A stretch of DNA of 63,587 bases from WJLG01 sp964602485 (GCA_964602485.1 CAZRQU010000004.1:1-63587); one strand, 5' to 3'. Counted from the stretch's first letter, positions 51,258 through 59,252 are shown. Notes: generated from the letters alone by a model not told the origin. Translations and numbers: made by a program.

Positions 51258-51400
51258 GAGCTAGACCTTTTGATACTTAAAAACCACGAAATACCCTGTT
51301 TTATATCGAAAGCCGTTCTAAAGCCGTGTCCTTTTTAGGGCGCGAATGAAAGCAATTGATCGGATCCAGGGGGGAATTCGCTAGTGTTATATATATTTCC

Positions 51401-51451
51401 ATTATATCCATAAAAGATGATTTTGGCAACCTGAGATATTTTTGCTATAAT
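51401..51451. promoter_or_regulatory. Back-to-back promoters sharing one -35 region
   Basis: On the plus strand TTGGCA (51423-51428), 17 bases, TATAAT (51446-51451). On the minus strand TTGCCA (51424-51429), 17 bases, TATAAT (51401-51406). The -35 boxes overlap as the palindrome TTGGCAA, so only one of the LCP-der-pth operon and the divergent RNA can be bound at a time. Confidence 0.8.
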
Positions 51452-51457
51452 ACCCTT

Positions 51458-51705
51458 AGAGAAGCTCCTACAAGGGCTCTAAAGAGAGCCCGTATTGAAC
51501 AAGTTTTTGCCTAATTTCACATGTTGGCCCCAAAATTTTTCCAGGCTGAGGCCCGGGAGTGAGGGACCTTAAGGGAAAATTCACATGAACGATCCTTTTC
51601 GGGATCTTCTCGGCAGGCACCGTTTGTGTGATCTCTATCACTGATAGAGGACCTATTTCGGTTACCCGCAAAAATCTTGTTTATTAGAAGGGGCTTTTCA
51701 TTTTG
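51458..51705 (+). ncRNA. Candidate structured non-coding RNA of about 245 nt, family not recognised
   Basis: It starts right behind a consensus promoter. The 5' and 3' ends pair over 11 bp (GAGAAGCTCCT 51459-51469 with AGGGGCTTTTC 51689-51699). A hairpin GGGCTCT-AAAG-AGAGCCC follows (51474-51491). A second long stem pairs AACAAGTTTTTGC (51498-51510) with GCAAAAATCTTGTT (51668-51681), one bulge. Inside lie AATTTTTCC/GGGAAAATT (534-542 with 573-581), GATCC/GGATC (591-606) and CTCTATCA-C-TGATAGAG (633-649). No long reading frame exists on the plus strand. It does not show the signatures of RNase P RNA, tmRNA, SRP RNA or 6S RNA known to me. Confidence 0.7.
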
Positions 51706-51730
51706 AAAAAAAACGAATTTGCGTTATAAT
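51703..51730 (+). promoter_or_regulatory. Promoter of the cohesin-domain gene
   Basis: TTGAAA (51703-51708), 16 bases, TATAAT (51725-51730), at the 3' edge of the structured RNA and 28 bases before the ATG at 51758. Confidence 0.75.
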
Positions 51731-51757
51731 AATGAATAAGGAATATAGCTTCTTCAC

Positions 51758-53332
51758 ATGAAAAAAACAAAAATAAAATCGATCAAAGGATTCCGGTTTT
51801 CTCTCTTAGCTTTATTAATTGGCTTTGTTTTTATTTTGCCTAATTCGGTCTTGGCGGCCGATCTTTTTATAGATCCAGATGATAAGGATAGAGAACCGGG
51901 AGACATTTTCCCGGTCACTTTAATGATAGAGTCTTCCGACCAAGCCGTTAATTCCATATCAGCTACTTTTGATTTTCCTTCCAATTTGATGGAAGTGGTC
52001 TCCGTTTCCAAAAAAGGTTCCATAATAGATCTTTGGACCACCGGTCCCAGCTTTTCCAATCGTTATGGCACGGTGGATTTCGAGGGCGTGGTTTTGGATC
52101 CGGGATTCAAAGGAGTAGCCGGCGAGATATTGACCGTTAATTTCAAGGCCAACAAGGAAGGTAAAGCTATCTTGCAATATTTTTATCCTAAGGTGTTGAT
52201 AAACGACGGCCAGGATGAGAATGTTTTAAAAGATGCTCACAAAGCAGAGTTTTTTATAAAGGTGGAAGAGGAAGAAGGGCCGATCGGGGGTGATCCGGAA
52301 GCCGAGGCAATAGCTTCTACGACCGAGAAGGAAGAGAGTGAGAACGAAGAAGAAAAAATTGAAGAAGAGGTGCTAGGAGAGGTTCCGGGAGCGGTTGCCA
52401 TCAGATCATCCAGCCATCCGGACCCGGAAAAATGGTACAGTAATAATACGGTTGAATTGTTTTGGGATATGCCGGATAAGGCCAAGGAGGTCAAGGTTTT
52501 GGCCAATATGTTCTCTACCAGTTCGCCTAAGGTGCACTATGATTACCGTTTGGCCTCCAAAACACTGGAGGAAGTGGCAGATGGCAAGTGGTATTTTCAT
52601 ATACAATTGAAGAATGATGCCGGTTGGGGAGATATTGTCCATTTCCCTTTCAAGATAGATACCATTTCTCCGGCCGACCTTGAAGTGGAAACAGCTAGCG
52701 GGAGTGGAGAATTGATGATAAGCGCTCAGGACGGATTATCAGGCATTGATAGATATGAGATAAATACTGACAATTCGACATCCACCTTTGTTTGGCGAAG
52801 CAGCGGGGAAGATATTTTAAAACTTTACGACCTTAAGGCCGGTGAACATACTCTTTATATTACCGCCTATGATAAGGCCGGGAATCAGGCCAGCACTTCT
52901 TTTGAAATGTTTTTAGAAAATGATCTGCCCGCTCTGCCGGAAGGAGGCGAGGATTCCGGCACGGTTAAGGCCGGAGAAGATGAAGTAGAGAAAAAAAGAG
53001 CGGTAGTGGTCAATAATTTCAAGGGACTTGAATTCAAACGTTTTGATCTCGGACTTTGGCAGATAGTTTCCATAGTATTGGCCGCTTTGGCTATTATCTT
53101 CTATATAAAGATATTGATACTCAAGAGAAAGCTTGATGGTTGCCGAAAAACAGCCTTCAAAAAGATGAGAACGGCTGAGAAGGTTTTGAACAGTGTTTAT
53201 TCCATAATCTTCGATCAAGTGGGATATTTGGAAAGAGCTAAAAAAAGAAAAAAGAAACTGACCACTCAAGAGACCAAGGTTTTGAAAGAAATGAAAGACG
53301 CCTTGGAAGAAGTGGAATCAGAATATAAATAG
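51758..53332 (+). CDS. Membrane-anchored protein with a cohesin-type domain
   Basis: 524 residues. The signal peptide (1-32, 'LLALLIGFVFILPNSVLAAD') is followed by a cohesin-like beta-sandwich (33-165, 'GDIFPVTLMIESSDQAVNSI' and 'AGEILTVNFKANKEGKAIL'). An acidic Glu-rich linker (165-205) and two Ig-like units follow (about 210-390, 'HPDPEKWYSNNTVELFWDMP', 'TLYITAYDKAGNQASTSFEM'). A C-terminal membrane helix (near 430-450) and a basic cytoplasmic tail end it. Such proteins are common in Parcubacteria and probably form part of the cell surface. No enzyme motif is present. Confidence 0.8.
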   Translation: MKKTKIKSIKGFRFSLLALLIGFVFILPNSVLAADLFIDPDDKDREPGDIFPVTLMIESSDQAVNSISATFDFPSNLMEVVSVSKKGSIIDLWTTGPSFSNRYGTVDFEGVVLDPGFKGVAGEILTVNFKANKEGKAILQYFYPKVLINDGQDENVLKDAHKAEFFIKVEEEEGPIGGDPEAEAIASTTEKEESENEEEKIEEEVLGEVPGAVAIRSSSHPDPEKWYSNNTVELFWDMPDKAKEVKVLANMFSTSSPKVHYDYRLASKTLEEVADGKWYFHIQLKNDAGWGDIVHFPFKIDTISPADLEVETASGSGELMISAQDGLSGIDRYEINTDNSTSTFVWRSSGEDILKLYDLKAGEHTLYITAYDKAGNQASTSFEMFLENDLPALPEGGEDSGTVKAGEDEVEKKRAVVVNNFKGLEFKRFDLGLWQIVSIVLAALAIIFYIKILILKRKLDGCRKTAFKKMRTAEKVLNSVYSIIFDQVGYLERAKKRKKKLTTQETKVLKEMKDALEEVESEYK

Positions 53333-53340
53333 AACAATAA

Positions 53341-53371
53341 AAGCCGGTCTCGAGGAGGGCCGGTTTTTTTG
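53341..53371 (+). terminator. Rho-independent terminator
   Basis: AAGCCGGTC-TCGAGGA-GGGCCGGTTTTTTT hairpin just after the cohesin-domain gene. Confidence 0.85.
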
Positions 53372-53384
53372 TTATACTATTTAT

Positions 53385-54254
53385 ATGAGAGAAAGAATAA
53401 GTCTAACAAGGAGCAAAGACCATTATCAAGGAAGCTTGACCGCTTTGGAGATGATAGAGGACGAATTGGCACCCAAGATAAAGAAGGCCAAACGTCCGGT
53501 CATCAAGATAAACTTTGTTTCTATAAAAGATGAATTGGCGACTACGCCGGCAAGGTCGGTAAGGGCGATAGTGGAGTTTATTAGGAAATATAATAGCGAG
53601 AGGATATTGATAGTCGAAGAAGCGGTGGTTGGCGGATCTACTTTTGAAGGCTGGGAAAGATTTGGTTATTCGGACCTGGTTCGTGATCATTTTGGAGTGG
53701 AGCTTTTTGATCTCAAAAATGATGATAGAGGTTCGGTTGAGATATATGACCGGGAAATGAAAAGTTTTTCCGTGCCTTTTTCCAAGACCATGCTTGATTC
53801 GGATCTTTTAGTATCGGCTACCAGGCCCAAGACCCATGATACGGTGGTAGCGACCCTGTCCGGCAAGAATGTGGCAGTTGGCGGGATCATCGATCCGGAC
53901 AATAAAGTAAGGATACATAAAGGCAAGGCTATTCATAGGAGTTTAGTTTCCATTTTGGATAATTGTCCGCCTCACCTGTGTCTATTGGACGGTACCGTCG
54001 GTATGGAAGGACAGGGGCCGGGAGATGGAGAGCCTATATATTCCGGCTGGACGGCGGCCGGAGTTAATTGGCTGGCTATCGATACTTTAGGTGCTTGTCT
54101 GATGGGTTTTAATATAGATGATATAGGTTATCTGTCTTTGGCCGAAGGCGTTAAATATCCTAGCGAGGTAGAGGTAGTAGGTGAAGATCCAAAAAATTTA
54201 ATAAAAAAATTCAAACCGCATAGCGGTTTTAAGAAACAAATAAAATGGAAATGA
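53385..54254 (+). CDS. DUF362 family protein
   Basis: 289 residues. It has the DUF362 pattern: 'PVIKINFVSIKDELATTPAR', 'VEEAVVGGSTFEGWERFGY', 'DLLVSATRPKTHDTVVATLS' with 'GKNVAVGG', and 'LLDGTVGMEGQGPGDGEPIY'. The domain is found alone or fused to iron-sulphur ferredoxin modules; here it stands alone and no Cys cluster is present. The reaction is unknown. Its stop overlaps the start of the next gene by 10 bases. Confidence 0.9.
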   Translation: MRERISLTRSKDHYQGSLTALEMIEDELAPKIKKAKRPVIKINFVSIKDELATTPARSVRAIVEFIRKYNSERILIVEEAVVGGSTFEGWERFGYSDLVRDHFGVELFDLKNDDRGSVEIYDREMKSFSVPFSKTMLDSDLLVSATRPKTHDTVVATLSGKNVAVGGIIDPDNKVRIHKGKAIHRSLVSILDNCPPHLCLLDGTVGMEGQGPGDGEPIYSGWTAAGVNWLAIDTLGACLMGFNIDDIGYLSLAEGVKYPSEVEVVGEDPKNLIKKFKPHSGFKKQIKWK

Positions 54255-54538
54255 TCTTTGATACGAACACATTGATATTGGCTTCGGTCTATTTGGTTAT
54301 GAATATGGCCGCTTTCATTTATATGGGTTTGGACAAGGCTCAGGCCATAAATAAAGGCAGGCGGATCCCAGAAGCCCAATTGCTTTTCCTTTCCATTTGT
54401 TTTTGCGCCTTGGGTGTTTGGCTGGGCATGAGCTTTTTTAGGCACAAGACCAGGAAGATATATTTTTCCTTAGGAGCGCCCTTGGCGCTGGCCGAGAACC
54501 TTAGTTTGATATATTTGATATACATTTTTATCGTTTAA
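54245..54538 (+). CDS. DUF1294 family small membrane protein
   Basis: 97 residues with three membrane helices and the DUF1294 pattern 'MGLDKAQAINKGRRIPEAQL' followed by 'LFLSICFCALGVWLGMSFFR' and 'HKTRK'. The function is unknown. It overlaps the DUF362 gene by 10 bases, so the two are translationally coupled. A long hairpin terminator follows at 54569. Confidence 0.9.
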   Translation: MEMIFDTNTLILASVYLVMNMAAFIYMGLDKAQAINKGRRIPEAQLLFLSICFCALGVWLGMSFFRHKTRKIYFSLGAPLALAENLSLIYLIYIFIV

Positions 54539-54568
54539 GTTTTTCAAGGTTTTCATCCACCATCCGTT

Positions 54569-54613
54569 TACGCAAAACAAAACTGCCCCATTGAGAGGCA
54601 GTTTGTTTTACGT
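54569..54613. terminator. Long hairpin, probable terminator
   Basis: ACGCAAAACAAAACTGCC / GGCAGTTTGTTTTACGT form a stem of about 15 bp with a 9-base loop. It follows the DUF1294 gene. The T-run is interrupted, so strength is uncertain. Confidence 0.65.
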
Positions 54614-54634
54614 GAGCAGGTAGGGGGAATCGAA
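54614..54634 (-). pseudogene. tRNA-Gly 3'-end duplicate fragment
   Basis: GAGCAGGTAGGGGGAATCGA(A) matches 20 of 21 bases of the 3' part (acceptor end and T arm) of the tRNA-Gly at 54797, read on the same strand. The rest of the tRNA is absent. A 3'-end duplicate is the usual trace of site-specific integration or of a failed tRNA duplication. Confidence 0.65.
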
Positions 54635-54762
54635 GGGGCGGGAGCCCCACGACAAGTCGATTAACGTTAGTTTTTTATATATGATAATTGCTTTCAAGCA
54701 ACCTTTTGTTTTAAATTATAGTTCTACCACCTCGGGTTCGATCAATCCATTACCACTCCAAA

Positions 54763-54795
54763 AAGAAAACACCCCTTATCGGGGCGTTTCTTTTT
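54763..54795 (-). terminator. Terminator downstream of tRNA-Gly
   Basis: AAAGAAAACACCCC / GGGGCGTTTCTTT stem directly after the 3' end of the minus-strand tRNA, with a CTTTTTGG T-run on that strand. Confidence 0.8.
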
Positions 54796-54796
54796 G

Positions 54797-54868
54797 AGCG
54801 GGTAGGGGGAATCGAACCCCCATGTTCAGCTTGGAAGGCTGACGTAATAGCCATTATACCATACCCGC
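54797..54868 (-). tRNA. tRNA-Gly (anticodon UCC)
   Basis: Read on the minus strand it begins GCGGGTATGGTATAATGGCT. A perfect 7-bp acceptor stem (GCGGGTA/TACCCGC), a D arm, an anticodon arm TCAGC-CTTCCAA-GCTGA with TCC in the loop, and a T arm GGGGG-TTCGATT-CCCCC are all present. The discriminator base is T and no CCA is encoded. It reads GGA codons and by wobble GGG. Confidence 0.95.
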
Positions 54869-54972
54869 AAAATGAATTTTTAATTTTAAATAACTTTGAT
54901 AAAAAATAAAATCGCTTCAAATAAGCAATCTTAAGAATAAATATAGCAATTATTTTTATAAAAATCAAGTTT

Positions 54973-55839
54973 TTAACTTTCTTTTATTTCTTTTACTCCT
55001 GCCTCTTTTTCTAAGGCGGTATCGGTTTCTGGTTCAACCCCTTTTTTCTTCCCTTTCCAAAAGATATAAATGATACAAGCGATCACTATGATGATACTGG
55101 CTATCTGCGGCCAACGCAAGCCTAACATTTGAGGAGTCCTGTCTATCCTTATGAATTCCATTGAGAATCTTAGGATGGAATACATCATCAAGTAGGCAAC
55201 CATTATGATATCGTAGTCCTTTCGGCTTTTTTTGAAGAAGTGCAGGAGCAAGAAAAGCAATACAGCGAATATTGCCAGATTACCCAATGATTCATAAAGG
55301 AATGTAGGGTGGAAGTATTCACTGCTGATATAGCGGTGGGGCCGTTTAAGTATGTCTATCGGTATGCCCCAGGGTAAATTAGTTGGATATCCGAAAAGTT
55401 CTTGATTGAAGTAGTTGCCCCAACGGCCAATGGCTTGCCCTAGAGCTAGTCCAGGAGCGATAATGGCCGCAGTGAGCCAAAAATTCATTTTTTGTTTTTT
55501 GCAGAAGATGAACACCGTGATCAGTCCGGCGATCATTGCGCCATGAATAGCCAGGCCACCTTCCCATATCTTTATGATGTCCAACGGGTGTTTAAGATAA
55601 TAACCCGTCTCTAAGAATACATGATAAGCCCTAGCGCCGACAATGCCGAATATTATTAGCCAAAAGGCCAGATCAAATATATCATTTTGAGATATATTAA
55701 CTTTTTTTGCTAATTTTAAGGCAATACTTAAAGCGGATAGAATGCCGGCCACGATAAATAATCCATACCAATATATATGGACCGGGCCCAAGGATATTAC
55801 GGTGGTGGATGGTTGATAATTGTGAAGAAAATCTATCAT
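54973..55839 (-). CDS. lgt: Prolipoprotein diacylglyceryl transferase
   Basis: 288 residues, seven membrane helices. The Lgt signature 'GRWGNYFNQELFG' is at residues 138-150, with Arg139, Asn142 and Glu147. 'YGLFIVAGILSAL' and 'WEGGLAIHGAMI' are also conserved. It transfers diacylglycerol to the lipobox Cys, and would lipidate the lipoproteins encoded at 17161, 33401, 34292 and 37059. An acidic C-terminal tail extends beyond the usual length. Monocistronic. Confidence 0.97.
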   Translation of the reverse strand: MIDFLHNYQPSTTVISLGPVHIYWYGLFIVAGILSALSIALKLAKKVNISQNDIFDLAFWLIIFGIVGARAYHVFLETGYYLKHPLDIIKIWEGGLAIHGAMIAGLITVFIFCKKQKMNFWLTAAIIAPGLALGQAIGRWGNYFNQELFGYPTNLPWGIPIDILKRPHRYISSEYFHPTFLYESLGNLAIFAVLLFLLLHFFKKSRKDYDIIMVAYLMMYSILRFSMEFIRIDRTPQMLGLRWPQIASIIIVIACIIYIFWKGKKKGVEPETDTALEKEAGVKEIKES

Positions 55840-55955
55840 ATCTTTTTTGTGTATATAATTATAGGGCTATTTTGCTTTTTTTGCAAATCTTAGATGTTAA
55901 TAAGGCCTTTTTTGTGTTATAATTCTATTAAGGATATAAAAATAAAAAAAGATAT

Positions 55956-57035
55956 ATGGTAAATTTGAATGATATAAATGTCTATAAGAAGTTCGACCAG
56001 AGTCAAGTGGCTGAGTCTATCTGTCTTTTGGCCGATCAAATAGAACAGACTTGGGTGGATTCCAAGGTCATTTCATTGCCCGCTTCTTATAAAAAGGACA
56101 TCAACAAAGTGGTTGTGAACGGAATGGGCGGTTCCAATCTTAGTTTCCGCATCATCCAATCGGTCTTTAAGGAAGAATTGAAGGTGCCGGTGATCATTGA
56201 TCCCGGTTATGAGGTTCCTGGTTTCGTGGACAAGAACACTTTGTATATAATATCTTCTTATTCAGGCAATACAGAAGAACCATTAAGTGTTTACGAGCAA
56301 GCTAAGAAGAAGAAAGCCAAAATAATGGCCATAACCGCCAAGGGAATAAATAATCAATTGGAAGACCTGATGGAAAAAGATAAGATACCCGGGTTTGTCT
56401 TCGAACCGGAGAACAATCCTTCAAGACAGCCTAGGATGGGCTTGGGTTATGCTATTTTTGGAGCTATCAGATTTCTTTCCAAGGCCGGTTTACTAAAGAT
56501 GACCAGCCAGACCGCCAGAGAAGTAGTGGCCGGTATCAAGGGAAGAAATCCTTTTTGGAACGTCAATGTTAAAACTCGACGGAATCTTCCTAAAAAAATG
56601 GCTTATAGGTTCCACGGCAAGAGTATAGTTCTGGTTGGCAGTGAATTTTTGGAAGGCAATATACATACTTTAAGGAATCAAATAAATGAAAGCGGTAAGA
56701 ATATGTCCCTTTATTTGATATCACCGGACATGAACCATTATGCTCTTGAAGGAATGGAAAATCCAAAAGGCCTTAAGGATGATCTTATGTTCTTGTTCTT
56801 CGATTCCGAACTTTATCATGAGCGTACGCAAAAGAGGAATGCTTTGGTAAAGCAACTTTTGAAACAGAAAGGTATTCCTTATCAAAATATAAAATTATCC
56901 TCTCGTATAAGATCGGCTCAATCTTTGGAGGTTTTACAATTCGGAAGCTGGTTCAGTTTCTATTTGGGGCTTTTGAACGGTGTTGACCCGGCACAGATAC
57001 CTTGGGTTGATTGGTTCAAGAGAAGACTGGGCTGA
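55956..57035 (+). CDS. Bifunctional phosphoglucose/phosphomannose isomerase
   Basis: 359 residues of the SIS-type isomerase family. An N-terminal SIS domain ('NGMGGSNLSFRIIQSVFKEE' near residue 54, 'YIISSYSGNTEEPLSVYEQA' near 95-114) is followed by a C-terminal SIS domain with the dual-substrate signature 'NHYALEGMENP' (near 260). The enzyme interconverts glucose- or mannose-6-phosphate with fructose-6-phosphate. It supplies fructose-6-phosphate to GlmS and to glycolysis. Start ATG at 55956; the Ile-leader promoter lies just after its stop. Confidence 0.93.
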   Translation: MVNLNDINVYKKFDQSQVAESICLLADQIEQTWVDSKVISLPASYKKDINKVVVNGMGGSNLSFRIIQSVFKEELKVPVIIDPGYEVPGFVDKNTLYIISSYSGNTEEPLSVYEQAKKKKAKIMAITAKGINNQLEDLMEKDKIPGFVFEPENNPSRQPRMGLGYAIFGAIRFLSKAGLLKMTSQTAREVVAGIKGRNPFWNVNVKTRRNLPKKMAYRFHGKSIVLVGSEFLEGNIHTLRNQINESGKNMSLYLISPDMNHYALEGMENPKGLKDDLMFLFFDSELYHERTQKRNALVKQLLKQKGIPYQNIKLSSRIRSAQSLEVLQFGSWFSFYLGLLNGVDPAQIPWVDWFKRRLG

Positions 57036-57041
57036 ATTGGT

Positions 57042-57071
57042 TTGACAATCACTGATATTTTGCTATATAAT
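57042..57071 (+). promoter_or_regulatory. Promoter of the isoleucine-leader transcript
   Basis: TTGACA (57042-57047), 18 bases, TATAAT (57066-57071). The leader ATG lies 8 bases after the -10 box, as in the threonine and leucine leaders. Confidence 0.85.
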
Positions 57072-57079
57072 CATAACAT

Positions 57080-57169
57080 ATGAATTTTTCTCAAAGCGCC
57101 AACATTATAGACATTATTAGCATTATTGACATTAATGCTATTTCGTTTTGCGCTTTGAAGAAGATTTGA
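57080..57169 (+). CDS. Isoleucine-rich leader peptide (attenuator)
   Basis: A 29-residue peptide with nine Ile, eight of them between codons 9 and 21 ('NIIDIISIIDINAIS'). It is immediately behind a consensus promoter and upstream of a terminator and of the citramalate synthase gene. The high density of codons for the end product of the pathway is the hallmark of amino-acid attenuation leaders such as those of ilv operons. Confidence 0.9.
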   Translation: MNFSQSANIIDIISIIDINAISFCALKKI

Positions 57170-57230
57170 TAGAAAAAAGAAAGTTCATATAAATAAGATC
57201 GTCTTCAAAGCAGGGAGGCGATCTTTTATT
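57091..57230 (+). promoter_or_regulatory. Isoleucine attenuator (1:2, 2:3, 3:4 pairings)
   Basis: Region 1 (TCAAAGCGC, 57091-57099) pairs with region 2 (GCGCTTTGA, 57150-57158). Region 2 (GCTTTGAAGA, 57152-57161) also pairs perfectly with region 3 (TCTTCAAAGC, 57202-57211). Region 3 overlaps the terminator stem AAGATCGTCT (57195-57204) with AGGCGATCTT (57216-57225), followed by a T-rich stretch. A ribosome stalled on the Ile codons masks region 1 and allows 2:3, the antiterminator. Confidence 0.85.
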
Positions 57231-57322
57231 TATATCAAAAGCTCCGACCTTCGGAGCAATTAACAAGCCCTTTTGAAAATCGATCTTTTCATAAACCCAA
57301 TCAAAAAGACAAGGAGATCTTT

Positions 57323-58969
57323 ATGCCAAGGTTGTTCAAAGATGTGACCATTCTTGATACGACTTTCAGAGATGGAACCCAAGGGTTTGCTGAGTCTACC
57401 AATCTCGAAGCCGCCATTAAGGCCGTAGGGATGATAGATCGCCTCGCTTTTCCGGAGATGTTCTTGGAGACAGGCTTTGCTAACAGCACCAGAGGGTTTG
57501 ACCTGAAGCGGATCAAGCGGTCCATAGAGGTGTGCAGATATTCACAAGTGGCGGCCTTTTGCCGTTCGAACAAGGATGATATCGCGCAAGTGATGGAGCT
57601 CTGTCCTCCGGCGGTCACTTTAGTTGGAAAATCGCGTCCTCAGGATGCGGCCAAGCTCAAAGATTGTTTAGAGCCAAATGACCAGCTTTCCATTATCAAG
57701 AAGAATGTTTCCCGCTTGGGCAACATCGTCTTCAATAAGGAGAGCGGGGACAGGTCCACGGTGATCTTTGATGCCGAGCATTTCTTCACTGCTTATCTGG
57801 GCGGTTCAAAAAGCAGGAAATATGCCCAGGAGGTTCTTCGCGCCGCTTTGGCAGGTGGAGCCAGGTGGGTGGTGCTTTGCGACACTACCGGGGAAGTTGA
57901 TCCTGTTGATGTCAAAGAGACTATCGAGGATCTTATTCGGTGTGGATTCGAAGCCGGTAAGTTGGGAGTCCATTTCCATAATTGTCGAGGATATGCCTTG
58001 GCCAACACGGAGATGGCGTTCTCTCTGGGGGTGAGGCACATCCAAGGTGTTTTTGGTGAGAAGATAGGTGACAATGGAGGCAATCTAAATCTGATCACCT
58101 TCATTCTCAATCTTTATTACCAGAACAGAAAGAAAAAGCAGATACTCAGAAAGAGCGCCATGAGAACCTTAACTCCTCTTTACCATTCGGTTTGCGCTGC
58201 CTTAGGCATGGATCCGGACCCCGGAGCTCCTTATGTGGGACTAATGATAGTGAGGGCTGGCATGCATGCTTCCGGGATACGTAAATCAGGAATAAGGAAT
58301 TATCTGCATTTCGATCCACAAGACGTGGGCAATGAGCTGGTGACCGGCTTAGACGACATTGGCGGCGGATCTAACATAGAGAAGTGGGCCAATAATCTGG
58401 GAGTTGACATACCAAAAGACCAGAAACAGTCGGTTATCGGCCATTTCCGAAGAGAGATAGAAAGAGGTAAGGCTTATCGAACCCACGCTGTTGATGCCAG
58501 CGCCGGATTCCATGCCGAGCTTTTACAAAGCCTCGGTTGGATAAAGTGTCCGTTCGAAGTGACCTTCTTTCGGACGATGACCGAAATGAAAGCCAACTAT
58601 GAGCCTTTGAGCGAAGCTCATTTGAGCACTACTCCCGGTTCTGAAGAAAAGACTTTCCGCCAAGTGGGGAAAGGAGAGGTCAACGCTTCGGAGAATATCC
58701 TGCGCGAGGCCTGGTATCGCTACTGCAAAAAGAATTCCAAAAGGAGGCAGAAACTTAAAAGTATCAAGTTCTTGAATTATGATCATCGGGTATTGGTCTC
58801 TTCTGAAGGATCTGGAGCTTCCGTGCGTGTATTCTGTACGTTTACCGACGGTCGGCGCGTTTGGACGAGTGTGGGGGTTCACAAAGCCCAAATAATGGCT
58901 AGTTGGGAAGCTCTTTATTACGGCTATCTCTATGGCATGCTGGTCAATGGTCGCTGCAGAAGGAGTTAG
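57323..58969 (+). CDS. cimA: Citramalate synthase (CimA type)
   Basis: 548 residues. HMGL-like TIM barrel: 'LDTTFRDGTQGFAESTNLEA' (residues 11-30, metal-binding Asp) and 'HFHNCRGYALANTEMAF' with metal His217 and His219. The C-terminal region has a 'DHRVLVSSEGSGASVRVFCT'-type LeuA_dimer-like regulatory fold. The size and C-terminal organisation fit the long citramalate synthases that condense pyruvate and acetyl-CoA to start isoleucine synthesis without threonine. The Ile-rich leader strongly supports this over isopropylmalate or homocitrate synthase. AAGGAG precedes the ATG at 57323. Confidence 0.85.
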   Translation: MPRLFKDVTILDTTFRDGTQGFAESTNLEAAIKAVGMIDRLAFPEMFLETGFANSTRGFDLKRIKRSIEVCRYSQVAAFCRSNKDDIAQVMELCPPAVTLVGKSRPQDAAKLKDCLEPNDQLSIIKKNVSRLGNIVFNKESGDRSTVIFDAEHFFTAYLGGSKSRKYAQEVLRAALAGGARWVVLCDTTGEVDPVDVKETIEDLIRCGFEAGKLGVHFHNCRGYALANTEMAFSLGVRHIQGVFGEKIGDNGGNLNLITFILNLYYQNRKKKQILRKSAMRTLTPLYHSVCAALGMDPDPGAPYVGLMIVRAGMHASGIRKSGIRNYLHFDPQDVGNELVTGLDDIGGGSNIEKWANNLGVDIPKDQKQSVIGHFRREIERGKAYRTHAVDASAGFHAELLQSLGWIKCPFEVTFFRTMTEMKANYEPLSEAHLSTTPGSEEKTFRQVGKGEVNASENILREAWYRYCKKNSKRRQKLKSIKFLNYDHRVLVSSEGSGASVRVFCTFTDGRRVWTSVGVHKAQIMASWEALYYGYLYGMLVNGRCRRS

Positions 58970-58982
58970 TTCTACAAAAGAA

Positions 58983-59026
58983 TACCGGAGGTCATCGTTT
59001 GAATAAACGAGACTTCCGGTTTTTTA
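58983..59026 (+). terminator. Rho-independent terminator
   Basis: ACCGGAGGTCATCGTTT-GAAT-AAACGAGACTTCCGGT, a long stem with minor mismatches, followed by six T. It ends the cimA transcript. Confidence 0.88.
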
Positions 59027-59071
59027 TTTTCATCATTTATGCGGGCTTTAAAAGTTTGGATATTTATCCTC

Positions 59072-59252
59072 TTTACAAAAATTATCATATGGTTTAAGAT
59101 AGATATCAATCCTGCAAGAGAACATTTTATTCTGTACATTGAAGAAAAGAAAGAGCCGATAAGCAATTAGCAATGTCGTGCCTTAAATACTAACCCCGTG
59201 AAAGCCCGAAGGAAAGGTTACCATCAAGGAGAATCTTTCCTTCGGGCTTTAT
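59072..59252 (+). ncRNA. Candidate short transcript with a 16-bp terminator stem
   Basis: A TTTACA (59072-59077)/17/TAAGAT (59095-59100) promoter-like pair precedes about 145 bases without a gene. They end in a perfect 16-bp stem (AAAGCCCGAAGGAAAG 59201-59216 with CTTTCCTTCGGGCTTT 59235-59250) whose loop contains AAGGAG. It lies between the cimA terminator and the leuA promoter. A small RNA or another leader is possible; only a 6-codon frame (59174) is present. Confidence 0.4.

Noticed and set aside
51468..51671. A 67-codon minus-strand frame across the structured RNA
   Set aside because: It runs through paired stems and has no ribosome site; the RNA explanation accounts for the sequence better.
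51458..51705. RNase P RNA, tmRNA or SRP RNA
   Set aside because: The GAGGAAAGTCC core, the tRNA-like TTCGA arm with tag frame and the GGAAGGAAGCAGCC loop are all missing.
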